A stretch of DNA of 19,912 nucleotides, from the NCBI GenBank assembly GCA_023091735.1, contig JALKBU010000950.1:1-19912 (forward strand). Reading direction: 5' to 3'. The position numbers and the translations under genes are program-made. This DNA is from Trichomonas tenax (Eukaryota > Parabasalia > Trichomonadida > Trichomonadidae). Under the pieces are notes generated by a model, which searched no databases, was not told the origin of the DNA, and saw only the letters and a list, made by a program, of their open reading frames with translations. Numbering within the stretch: the stretch's first letter is position 1; each line of letters opens with the position of its first letter. Below are positions 1 through 7,915 of this stretch, in pieces.

Positions 1-159
1 TTCTTCAACACCAGCCTGAATGCAAGCATAAACGAAACAATTATCTCTATTCATTAATTCTGCAGTTCTTTTATTAAGTTCATTAAATATTTGATACCTT
101 TCTAAATTAATCGGTAACGTACATAAAAGTGGGTAAAATATGTACTCAGGAAATAAATA
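1..159 (-). pseudogene. Partial leftward reading frame at the window edge, possible mobile-element or viral gene
   Basis: Read on the minus strand, bases 159 to 1 are open for 53 codons and run off the window; a TAA at 160-162 closes the frame upstream. The peptide includes LPINLERYQIFNELNKRT followed by a Cys-rich stretch, NCFVYACIQAG, and looks like real coding sequence rather than random AT-rich frame. The only Met is codon 36, so no convincing start is visible; the gene is probably truncated at its 5' end, or the beginning lies in another frame. It points away from the tail-fibre gene at 177-1226, and both may be remains of one large DNA element such as a Maverick/Polinton. That family assignment is inference. 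I do not recognise a defined domain. Confidence 0.4.
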
Positions 160-176
160 TTAACAATAAAGATTGA

Positions 177-341
177 ATGACAGAATTAAATAATAAGGCA
201 AATATCAACCATGAGCATCAAAATATCAAACGCTTAACGGTTCATGAAATTAGGGGATTTATGAAAGAAGGAAGAGAAGGTGAAACAATTAAAAATGAAG
301 ATAGAACTGAAACAGTTATACCACCAGAACTTCCTACATAA
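177..341 (+). pseudogene. N-terminal part of the tail-fibre gene, cut off by an in-frame TAA
   Basis: An ATG at 177 opens 54 codons that end at TAA 339-341. The same frame continues without shift through 342-377 into the ATG at 378 of the next entry. The peptide contains NNKANINHEH, the same spacer-and-histidine style as NDKADKEHTH in the downstream frame, a pattern typical of phage tail-fibre shafts. I infer one original gene of about 349 codons from 177 to 1226, broken by a stop after LPT; a CAA to TAA change would explain it. Alternatively these are two separate frames. Confidence 0.5.
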
Positions 342-377
342 GTTATTCCTGAATTCACTGACGGATTAGAAACAAAG

Positions 378-1226
378 ATGGTAATAATTAAAAATAATGA
401 TGAAATTATCAATGTTCAACAGTCATTAAACAATAAGGCGGGTAAAGTCATAACTGACACATTGACATCAAACTTGGCGAATGTCATGAATAAATTAAAT
501 GATAAAGCAGATAAAGAACATACACACGAAATAACAGATATTAATGACTTAAACGAAAAATTAAATGAAATCGACAAAGTATTAAATGCAAATGAAATTA
601 AAGTCGATGATGTAATAATTAAACAGATATTGGGAACAGATGCACCTTCAACTAATCCTGAAACTAGTGTTTGGAATTTATCACAAACATTCAATACGGA
701 AATAATGAATTTAAAGCATTCTGTATTAAATTCTAAATATGAAACATTAATGACAATTTATCCTGTTGGTTCAATTTACACATCAATGGATAACGTTAAT
801 CCTGCTCAATTATTTGGATTTGGTAAATGGAATGAAATAGTCGATCGCTTCTTATATTGCGCTAATTCATCAAATCAAACGGGAGGAAGTAAAAAGATTT
901 TAGTAAATAACTTACCGGCGCATAATCATTATTTCTCAGGTACATCATCGGACGTAGGGAATCATAAACATTCAATGACCTCCTATTTTTCAAATTTTGA
1001 TTATAATCATGGTAATTATGAAAGTAATTATATGACTGATGTAATGTCGATTCTTAATGATATTTTCTGGGACGACAAATTTAAAGCACCTTATAAAAGA
1101 AATACTTATACGAATAATGATGGAAATCATACGCATAGTGTTTATGGTAATACTCAAAATACAGGAAACGGTACTGATTTCATGCCTCCATATATTACTG
1201 TTTATGCATTCGTAAGGGTTGAATAA
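378..1226 (+). CDS. Phage tail-fibre / collar-domain protein
   Basis: This 282-residue protein has a shaft-like N-terminal half with KADKEHTHEI and a C-terminal domain starting near residue 129 with YPVGSIYTSMDNVNPAQLFG. That opening, a following GKW...DRFLYC segment, a TGGSKKILVNNLPAHNHYF stretch and the ending PPYITVYAFVRV are hallmarks of phage short-tail-fibre and baseplate collar domains. Several H-x-H motifs are present (residues near 180, 197 and 252); in phage fibres such motifs can bind metal along a trimer axis. In phage the domain binds host surfaces; its role in a eukaryotic genome is unknown. The stop is TAA followed by A, giving the TAAA poly(A) signal style. The frame is open further upstream except for one TAA, so this may be the surviving 3' part of a longer gene. 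Origin could be a Maverick/Polinton-like element, another large virus, or bacterial/phage transfer. Confidence 0.65.
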   Translation: MVIIKNNDEIINVQQSLNNKAGKVITDTLTSNLANVMNKLNDKADKEHTHEITDINDLNEKLNEIDKVLNANEIKVDDVIIKQILGTDAPSTNPETSVWNLSQTFNTEIMNLKHSVLNSKYETLMTIYPVGSIYTSMDNVNPAQLFGFGKWNEIVDRFLYCANSSNQTGGSKKILVNNLPAHNHYFSGTSSDVGNHKHSMTSYFSNFDYNHGNYESNYMTDVMSILNDIFWDDKFKAPYKRNTYTNNDGNHTHSVYGNTQNTGNGTDFMPPYITVYAFVRVE

Positions 1227-1345
1227 AACTGAATAAATTTCTCTCATAACCACTAAAATTATTTTTGAAACTTATGAACTCATAAATTCCTTTCGCTTTC
1301 TTTCCTTAGTTAGTTTATCAAAAATTATTTTAAAAAATAACTAGA

Positions 1346-1412
1346 TTTTTATAGTCATTAGTTTTAAAATCAATAATAACGTTAATTTTATAAGAAATGA
1401 AAAGTATTAATC
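1346..1412. repeat. Direct repeat, copy 1
   Basis: This AT-rich unit of about 66 bases begins TTTTTATAGTCATTAG, runs through ATCAATAATAACGTTAA and ends GTATTAATC. It is almost identical to 1455-1520, with about four differences. It lies just after the tail-fibre gene. Confidence 0.8.
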
Positions 1413-1454
1413 CCCTATAGAGGAGTGTGGCATCTTTTTAAAGAGCTTTACATT

Positions 1455-1520
1455 TTTTTATAGTCATTAGTTTTAAAATCAATAATAGCGTTAATTTTAT
1501 AAGAAATGAAAAATTTAATC
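1455..1520. repeat. Direct repeat, copy 2
   Basis: Second copy of the unit at 1346-1412, in the same orientation and 109 bases further on. The central AACGTTAA of copy 1 is AGCGTTAA here. The 42 bases between the copies are not repeated. No coding sequence is visible across the pair. Confidence 0.8.
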
Positions 1521-1580
1521 ACTTATGGGGAGACCTAACTTTGTACTACTAACTCTAATGTGTAAATATACTATAAAAAA

Positions 1581-1625
1581 GATGTTTGCAGTAGACGCGG
1601 CGAAGTCGCGGATAATGCGAACATC
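1581..1625. repeat. GC-richer stem-loop next to a pseudogene break
   Basis: The 10-base arms GATGTTTGCA (1581-1590) and TGCGAACATC (1616-1625) pair at 9 positions plus one G-U wobble. Inside, CGCG at 1596-1599 can pair with CGCG at 1607-1610. The GC content is well above that of the surrounding spacer. It sits nine bases outside the boundary of the coiled-coil gene relic that begins at 1634. Confidence 0.5.
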
Positions 1626-1633
1626 TTATTACT

Positions 1634-1970
1634 AACTTAGTTGATTTTTCGACACCCTGCGCAACGCTAAACGCTGCTTTCTGTGAGCGAAGATCATTGA
1701 TGATCTGGATGAGGCGATTCTGTGAACCGCTGTTGTACACTATGGCTGATATCTTTGACATAAGTTCATCATCACTCAGTTTCTGATGGCGGCCACTTGC
1801 CAGCAGATGTAACCTTCACTGGACTTTCAGCATCAGACTTTCTGTCCTTCTTGTTGCACAAGTTTCTTCAGTCGTTTCTTGAGTTCGCCGTTTTGTCGAA
1901 TTTGTTCATCGATTCTCGAAAGGCAAATTACATTATTCTCTTCTGCAGTAAGAATCATTGCATAATCATG
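1634..1970 (-). pseudogene. Relic A of the coiled-coil gene (3' portion)
   Basis: The sequence matches about 5088-5510 within the intact gene at 4895-7885. The stretch from AACTTAGTTGATTTTTCGAC through the TTTGACATAAGTTCATCATC region is nearly identical. Two deletions relative to the parent follow: about 40 bases after the CATCACTCA region, and another removing most of 5320-5395. The leftover frame still encodes SQNRLIQIINDLRSQKAAFS, compared with SQKRLIQIINDLRSQKAAFS in the intact protein, but it lacks the C-terminal membrane segment and tail; beyond 1634 the sequence is unrelated. No start remains. Confidence 0.9.
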
Positions 1971-2003
1971 AAGCACTTGCAAAGTTTAGAAATTGAAGTT
2001 TAA

Positions 2004-2495
2004 TCAACATCACAAGAACATTAACAAAAAAAAAGAGAACAATATTTAGTCAAACATTCATTTTATTTATTCAAAGACAATAAATATATATTTAAAGTTT
2101 GTTGTGTATATTTGGCTAATGCATTTTGTTTTCCTTCCTGATTCTTGATGGATATTGATTTTTGAAAATTTGTACTATAAAAGTGAGCTTCCAAGCCTTC
2201 CATAATTTTTATGCACTGTCTACTTCTGCTACTTTCTAGAGAAAATGCTATAAATTGCTATTATGTCAGTAGTTATGTCCAAAACAAATTTGATAGCAAT
2301 TATCGAGATCATCATTATTTCTTGGCCTTGTCAGACTTTGAACTAATAAAATATATTCTATATAAGTACACCATTACATATCATTGGACAAAATCTGAGG
2401 CATTGAAGCCTTTAAGAGGAAAATTTCAACAAATTGATAATAATAAGCTCATTAAAAGTATCAAAATTAAAAATTCTAATGAAACGAAGTGTTTG
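2004..2495. other. Spacer between relic A and the C1 pseudogene
   Basis: AT-rich sequence with no recognisable gene. A 96-codon plus-strand frame at 2211-2501 has low-complexity composition, no domain features, and runs into the antisense of the C1 pseudogene 3' end, so I do not call it. Confidence 0.5.
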
Positions 2496-3822
2496 TCATA
2501 GAATGTCAGAGCTTGTTGGCGCTGGAGTGCGATATGGGAGTGGAACAAAGTTGTAAGGGACGGCGCCAACAGCGTGTGACTCAATGTTGCAGTCATCAAA
2601 GCGCCTGTTGAATCTCATGAAACCTTTATCTCCAGATGACCCACCCACGACATTTAGCGATAGCTGTGAATGTTTAATTTCTGCTTCTGGTTTTCCGTCC
2701 ACATTAATATACATCGAATCATTAATTGAACCATTGACGCAGCGTTGTTCTGAACAAAAAGCGAATTGCTCGCCGAAATCACGCCCAAAGTGCGGAATGA
2801 CATACCACCAACGGTTAAGGTGTTTGGAGTATTCGTTTGAATCAGAGGCAAGATTCAGTTTCTTTTGCCCCCATCCAATGATGGTAACGTCCAACATACC
2901 CAACACCTCACCAAGGTCTGTCTGTGCTCCTGCAATTGTCAAATTGCTTGAGTAGACGCCTCCTCCATAGCTGAAGAGAGATTGGTGAACAACGATCGAA
3001 GATGTGACGGCACCAACTTCCCAAAGGTGAGATTTGATCCAGCGCCAGTTGTAAAGGAAGTAGATCGGACATGCTGTCTCTGGGTCGCCTGGGTTGCATG
3101 AACCTGTTAGTGCCCAGTGGTGTGCACAACCAGTTGTTCCTGGGTAACATTTATCGTTATCACAGTGTGCACGCGTGAAGTCCAAGAGCACCCATGGAAG
3201 TGTTACGCTCACTTCCTGCTACACCTGGTTTATCCCATCCTTCATAGTTTGGAGGATGATAAGTCCAGAAGAGTTGATAAGCGTTGAGTGGCGTTCTCTC
3301 AAGACATGAGTCACCGAGCATATTGCAGTCGAGAACATACTACAGAGAGAAGTTGATGAACTTTCCTGCCCATCGAGAGACTGAAATTGTCATTGCAGAC
3401 GTCACGGCCGGTGCCCAACTGCTACATAGTTTTGTTACATCAAAAATTGGGAATTTCATAGATTCAAATGTTGGTGTTATATCAAAGCCATCCTTATTGC
3501 CTGTATTTGTTACTTGGTTTGATGCATTGTTCATTTTAGGCCATGCTGCAACGTTTGTTAAACCAGTGATGTACTTTTTATCAACATAGTTAAAGAATGC
3601 TTCGTTAGCGCCAACTGGGACGGCAGAGCCCTGATTCTGTGGCGGAGGACGAACTGGAGAAAGGAAACGCTTCGCTTCACCAACGGTCATCTTCGCAAAC
3701 TTCGGGTAAAGATGTGCTTTGAATGGAGCATTCGGATCACTGTTGATCGCAGCAATGAGTTCCTGTGTGATGAGAGGATCAGTATCCTTTATCGAGCACG
3801 AGAAACATGCAAGAAAGAACAT
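2496..3822 (-). pseudogene. Papain-family (C1) cysteine peptidase-like gene, catalytically altered and broken
   Basis: From ATG 3822 the frame gives a short hydrophobic N-terminus (MFFLACFSCS), a propeptide-like segment with PLITQELIAAINSDPNAPFKA, and a C1 core. It meets a TAG at 3342-3340 where relatives have LSxQ; CAG to TAG fits. The frame then continues (YVLDCNMLGDSC...YHPPNYEGWDKPG) and shifts by one near 3212-3235 into the frame that ends at 2496. That 3' part keeps cathepsin B-like landmarks: IIGWG, WWYVIPHFGRDFGE and FDDCNIES. The catalytic sites are altered: CGSCWA is replaced by LCSSWA (Cys to Ser), the His before the IIGWG block is Leu, and the Asn of NSWG is His. The protein was therefore probably non-peptidase before it broke, as in TINAG-type homologues. 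Its downstream neighbour on the minus strand is relic A of the coiled-coil gene. Confidence 0.85.
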
Positions 3823-4079
3823 TTAAAAATACCAAACATGTCACAAATGCGGTTTTTAAAATCAGTAAGATAACACTAATTTTGTTGCCACTGTATAGTA
3901 TACTGAATAAATATATTCATTTCCAATAAACCGCTGACATTTGTCTTATCTACATAACTGACAACATCGTAATTTTTGTGAGGAGCGGCACCTTTTCAAA
4001 CTTTAACAATACTGAGCATTCAATCGATTTATAGCTATTTTATCATTATATAAATATTTTTTAAAGATTTAATTTTTGT
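3823..4079. other. Spacer upstream of the C1 pseudogene
   Basis: AT-rich, with no coding features and no clear Inr. It lies between relic B of the coiled-coil gene and the C1 pseudogene. The intact coiled-coil gene has a spacer of similar length before its own C1 fragment. Confidence 0.4.
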
Positions 4080-4400
4080 GATATTTATAATTCAATAATC
4101 ATGATAGATTTCATTGGCGATAAATTCGGAGTTGCCGCATGTGTTGCGAGAGATGACATCTGTGGTGATGTATGAACTCTGGTTGCTAAAGCGAATGAAT
4201 AAATTTGTGGAAAATGGTTCCTCTTTGCGAATATCAACAACTTTCTATGTGTTCTTGTCGGTACTGAATCATGCATTCAATACTAATGATATCATTTACA
4301 TCTATTATGTCTGTTTCTTCAGCTGCTTCTCTAAATCACTATTCTATTGAACTAATTAGTCGATTCATACATAACAAATGATACATTTCTCTTCTCAATG
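4080..4400 (-). pseudogene. Relic B of the coiled-coil gene (3' end)
   Basis: Bases 4085-4210 match 4895-5065 of the intact gene. The relic ends in HAATPNLSPMKSIMIIEL, compared with PAATPNSSPMKSNTVIVL in the intact C-terminus. After a large internal deletion, 4235-4400 matches about 5334-5490, including the GTTCTTGTCGGT.CTGAAT and TTCTTCAG..GCTTCTC blocks. The middle (roughly 5065-5334) is missing. It is more diverged than relic A, and both relics stop near the same place in the parent (5490-5510), which suggests a shared ancestral breakpoint. Confidence 0.85.
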
Positions 4401-4424
4401 TATTAATATAAAGGAATGATTATG

Positions 4425-4610
4425 TCAGTATTTAAACAAGTGAATAAATGCAGAGTTTTTAACTTTTATGGGTTCGATGAGATGTTTTTCGTTGAGAATC
4501 AGAACTTCTTTTGGGCATGTGGCATTGAAACGGAACAAAATTGTAAGTAATGACAACAACAGCATTGACTTGAAGTTACATTCATCGAAACATTTGTTGA
4601 ATTTCATGAT
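4425..4610 (-). pseudogene. Short relic of the C1 gene 3' end
   Basis: The minus-strand frame starts MKFNKCFDECNFKSM, which lines up with MRFNRRFDDCNIESH near the end of the C1 pseudogene at 2496-3822. The DNA also aligns: 4540-4610 with about 2545-2620. Only about 30 codons of C1 homology are evident; the rest of this frame is unrelated. It directly follows, in the minus direction, the intact coiled-coil gene and precedes relic B. Confidence 0.7.
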
Positions 4611-4894
4611 TCGTTTTCTTCCATTTATTATTGCATCTGAATAATATTGTTTTCGTCTATATTTAGTATATTCTATAGAATAATTCTTTTATATCCAAAA
4701 AAAATTCGGAGAAATTTAAGAAGTGTATCAACTCTGGGGATCAGAACCATATCAGACATGTACAGGCAAATATAACTCTTATGTGATGCCATGCATAGTT
4801 GTAGTGTTAAACATATATAATATGTGACACATTTTGAAAAGTTTACAAAAAGTAACTTTTCACTTTTGTATCAAGAATGGAAATATTTATAGAT
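4611..4894. other. Spacer downstream of the coiled-coil gene
   Basis: No gene recognised. On the minus strand the coiled-coil stop is TAA followed by A, with TATAAAT a few bases on, fitting the trichomonad TAAA poly(A) signal. Confidence 0.4.
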
Positions 4895-7885
4895 TTACAA
4901 AACAATCACGGTGTTAGATTTCATTGGTGATGAGTTCGGTGTTGCTGCAGGTGTGGCGCGAGACGACTTCTGCAGCGATGGATATTTGCTCGCGCGTGGA
5001 GTGATGACGGAATTACGCTGTGGTGTCGTTGAACTCTTCCTGCTGAGAAGAATGAATAAAACTGCTGAAATGAGTCCTGTGAGTGTGAACTTAGTTGATT
5101 TTTCGACACCCTGCGCAACGCTGAACGCTGCTTTCTGTGAGCGAAGATCGTTGATGATCTGGATGAGGCGCTTCTGTGAACCGCTGTTGTACACTGTGGC
5201 TGATATCTTTGACATAAGTTCATCATCACTCAATTTACGTTGACGACCGCTGATTCGTTTGAGAACTAAGTCAGACGCCCAATCGTGCCACTTGCATGCA
5301 GAGACGACCTTCGTTGGACTTGCAGCATCTGTCTGGATGTTCTTGTCGGTCCTGAATGCTGTCTTCAATGCCGGAGACATCCTATGCTTCTGTTCCGCGA
5401 GCTTCTTCAGTTGCTTCTCGAGATCGCTGTTTTGTTGAACAAGTTCATCGATTCTCGCACGGCAGATTACATCATTCTCTTCGGCCATACGGATTGTTGC
5501 TTCGTTCTCTTGCTCGAGCTCTGTGATTTGAGAACGGAGAGCATGTTCAATTTCTTCACATTCTTCGCGTGCTTTTTGTAACTGCTGTTTATACATTTTT
5601 AATTTTTCACCTTTTGCAGACATTTCTCGTTGCATATCCTGGATCTCTGTCGTATGCCTCCTTGTCATTGTGTCGAGTTCGTCGAACTTCGCTTGCCTCT
5701 CGTTGTCGAGGAGAGAAAGCATACGTCTCTCGTTGGCCTCTACGCGTTCTTTGAGCTGTTGTTCGAGTCTCTTGATTTCACTTTGCAATGTCTTGATTAC
5801 GTCATTTGCCTGCTTTTGCTTTTCATGAAGAGATGCGTTTTCTGAGTGTTCCAAGTCTGCTTTATCATTAGCAAATCCGGCCTGTTCAACTGCGGTTGCA
5901 AGTTGTTTCTTTAAGCGTGCGATTTCCGCGAACAAATTCTTCACTTCATAAGCAAGCTTTCGAACTCTGTCCTGCTCAAATTCGATCTGGGATTTCGATT
6001 CCGCGAGTTTGTTATTCATCTCGCGCATACGTATTCCATGTTCCTTTTTGATGGCTTCTTGCTTTCCGTGCTCTTCCTGACGTACTTTTTCAACGAAAGG
6101 CCCGACTTGGCTTGGAATTTCTGTAACTTTTCCGGCGAACGCCAAAACGGGTCTAACTTTCGTTTCGATGTCTGTTATCAATCCAGTCGATATATCAATG
6201 AAAGCTGAGATTGCGTCTGTTCCATTCATCGATTCTGTGTCAAGGTGGATGAATCCTGAAGCTTTCTTCGCAAGTTTTTCAAGATTTCCTTTCGCCTGAA
6301 TAACGAAATTCGTGATAACTGTTGGAAGTTCTTCGTTCGAGCAAATTACATTAAGAGCTCTCTTCGCAGGAAGAAGAGCCTCAACAAGCTTCTTGGAAGA
6401 GTCCGCAACCTTAGATGCAACGCTTGCAACGACTAAAGCAGTCGATAATTCATTCTTGTTTTCGATCTGGAAATCTTTCTTGTTGAGAACTGAAACAATT
6501 GGATCTTCTTCATTGTTGTCATCGAGAAGAACGAATTGATCACGAATTGCACTGATCTTCGCCATCGCATCGAGCTTGAGATTCGTGTCTGCTTCAATTG
6601 GAGATATTTCAGACTTGAATTGATTGAGTTCGATATTTCCATTGAGAAGAGAAAGACAAAATCGCGTTAATGAATCAATAACTGCTGTATAGTTGCGTGA
6701 TTCTACGATGTCCACTTCTGCGTCTAAATCAACATCTCTTGATGTGAGTTTTTGTCCATCCATTATCTGTGCAATCGTATCTGGAAGTTGATCAGCAGTG
6801 ATCAAATACTGCGGTTGCAACATTTCTGTGCAGTCCATCACGAGTCTCCTTAAATCTTCAAGTTCCTCTGTGTTGTCGTTCCTCTCTTGAATTATGTCTT
6901 CTTTCTCGTTGAGATTGTCTTCTAAATCAGCAATTTTCGCATTTAATAATCTCATTTTATCATCTTGCATTTCGAGTGCTTTGTCATAGCCTTGGATGAT
7001 TAGCATCTGCTTTTGAAGCAAAACTAATGCCTCATCTCTGTTTTTACGCAAAGGTATGATTTCTTCATTCAAATTCTTCGCAACATCGCGCAATTGAGCT
7101 GCGGCCATCCTATATGTCTCCTCTATTGCCTGTTTCTTAGATGCATTTGCTAAATCTGATTTTGTTTTTTCAAATTCAACTGATAATTGCTTATAATTGT
7201 CTATTTCTTGACGAAGCTCATGGATTAGTTGTGCCTTTTGTTTTGACTTATCGTGCAATGCTTGTTTTTGGGTATTTAATTTTGCAATTTCATCTTCGAG
7301 ATCTTTGTTGTGTGATGATAATCTTGAGTATTTATCTTGTGAAATGCGGAGTTCACTCCGTATTCCGATCAATTGGTCTTGTAAATTAAGAATTTCTGCA
7401 TTTTTCGTTGAGATTTCGTCTCTTCTTTTTGCTGTGAGCATCATATTGGACTGAATTACCTTTTCCTTCTCTAATCCTGCTGATTCGAGTTCAGCTTGGC
7501 AATTTTGAGCGTGCTCTTCGAGTTCTCTAACGCGGTCTTTCAAATCTCTGTTTTCTTCTTCGAGAGAAGACAAGTACATTCTCATTTGTTGTAGCTCATC
7601 CATTTTCGGAACCTGAATCGATGCATTTGCTTGATTTGTCGATACAATATTTTCTCCAAATTCGTTAATTAAGTGACGAAACGCCAAATCGATGATATTG
7701 ACTTTTTCTTCGCCTAAAACAGCCGTAGAGCCGATTTGAAGGACGACTTTTGTCATTTCCGCAATTTTAGTTAACATCGGCGAATCTGGGAATTTCTCTT
7801 TCGCTTCTGGCGGTGTCTGTGGGAAGTTGGACTGCAACAAATCCTTGAGAACACTGAATGCTCTCTCTTGAGTCATTGTTGCCAT
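4895..7885 (-). CDS. Long coiled-coil protein with C-terminal membrane segment
   Basis: A 996-residue protein of unrecognised family. Residues 1-90 look like a small helical domain (MATMTQERAFSVLKDLLQ...). From about 100 to 350 and about 620 to 860 are long heptad-rich stretches (Leu, Glu, Lys, Gln) typical of parallel coiled coils; about 370-600 is a less charged helical middle. Near 865-930 is a conserved segment, KWHDWASDL followed by SQKRLIQIINDLRSQKAAFS. Residues 933-947 (FTLTGLISAVLFILL) form a short membrane segment, followed by a 49-residue Ser/Thr/Pro-rich basic tail. This plan resembles organelle tethers or golgins anchored at the C-terminus, but that is only analogy. The start is supported by an Inr 17 bases upstream of the ATG. 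Decayed copies of its 3' end lie at 1634-1970 and 4080-4400. Confidence 0.85.
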   Translation of the reverse strand: MATMTQERAFSVLKDLLQSNFPQTPPEAKEKFPDSPMLTKIAEMTKVVLQIGSTAVLGEEKVNIIDLAFRHLINEFGENIVSTNQANASIQVPKMDELQQMRMYLSSLEEENRDLKDRVRELEEHAQNCQAELESAGLEKEKVIQSNMMLTAKRRDEISTKNAEILNLQDQLIGIRSELRISQDKYSRLSSHNKDLEDEIAKLNTQKQALHDKSKQKAQLIHELRQEIDNYKQLSVEFEKTKSDLANASKKQAIEETYRMAAAQLRDVAKNLNEEIIPLRKNRDEALVLLQKQMLIIQGYDKALEMQDDKMRLLNAKIADLEDNLNEKEDIIQERNDNTEELEDLRRLVMDCTEMLQPQYLITADQLPDTIAQIMDGQKLTSRDVDLDAEVDIVESRNYTAVIDSLTRFCLSLLNGNIELNQFKSEISPIEADTNLKLDAMAKISAIRDQFVLLDDNNEEDPIVSVLNKKDFQIENKNELSTALVVASVASKVADSSKKLVEALLPAKRALNVICSNEELPTVITNFVIQAKGNLEKLAKKASGFIHLDTESMNGTDAISAFIDISTGLITDIETKVRPVLAFAGKVTEIPSQVGPFVEKVRQEEHGKQEAIKKEHGIRMREMNNKLAESKSQIEFEQDRVRKLAYEVKNLFAEIARLKKQLATAVEQAGFANDKADLEHSENASLHEKQKQANDVIKTLQSEIKRLEQQLKERVEANERRMLSLLDNERQAKFDELDTMTRRHTTEIQDMQREMSAKGEKLKMYKQQLQKAREECEEIEHALRSQITELEQENEATIRMAEENDVICRARIDELVQQNSDLEKQLKKLAEQKHRMSPALKTAFRTDKNIQTDAASPTKVVSACKWHDWASDLVLKRISGRQRKLSDDELMSKISATVYNSGSQKRLIQIINDLRSQKAAFSVAQGVEKSTKFTLTGLISAVLFILLSRKSSTTPQRNSVITPRASKYPSLQKSSRATPAATPNSSPMKSNTVIVL

Positions 7886-7915
7886 TGTTTATAAAAAAAA
7901 AATGATTTTTTTTTT
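7886..7915 (-). promoter_or_regulatory. Trichomonad-type initiator (Inr) of the coiled-coil gene
   Basis: On the minus strand the sequence reads ten A, TCA, ten T, then ATAAACA and the ATG at 7885. The TCATTTTT core at 7905-7898 matches the known Inr consensus TCA+1Y(T/A), placing +1 at 7903 and giving a 17-base leader, usual for trichomonads. Confidence 0.65.

Noticed and set aside
2211..2501. 96-codon plus-strand frame between relic A and the C1 pseudogene
   Set aside because: Composition is low complexity, no motif is visible, and its 3' end overlaps the antisense of the C1 3' end.
4469..4482. GGTTCGATGAG resembling a tRNA B box
   Set aside because: No matching A box or acceptor stem; the bases lie inside the C1 relic.
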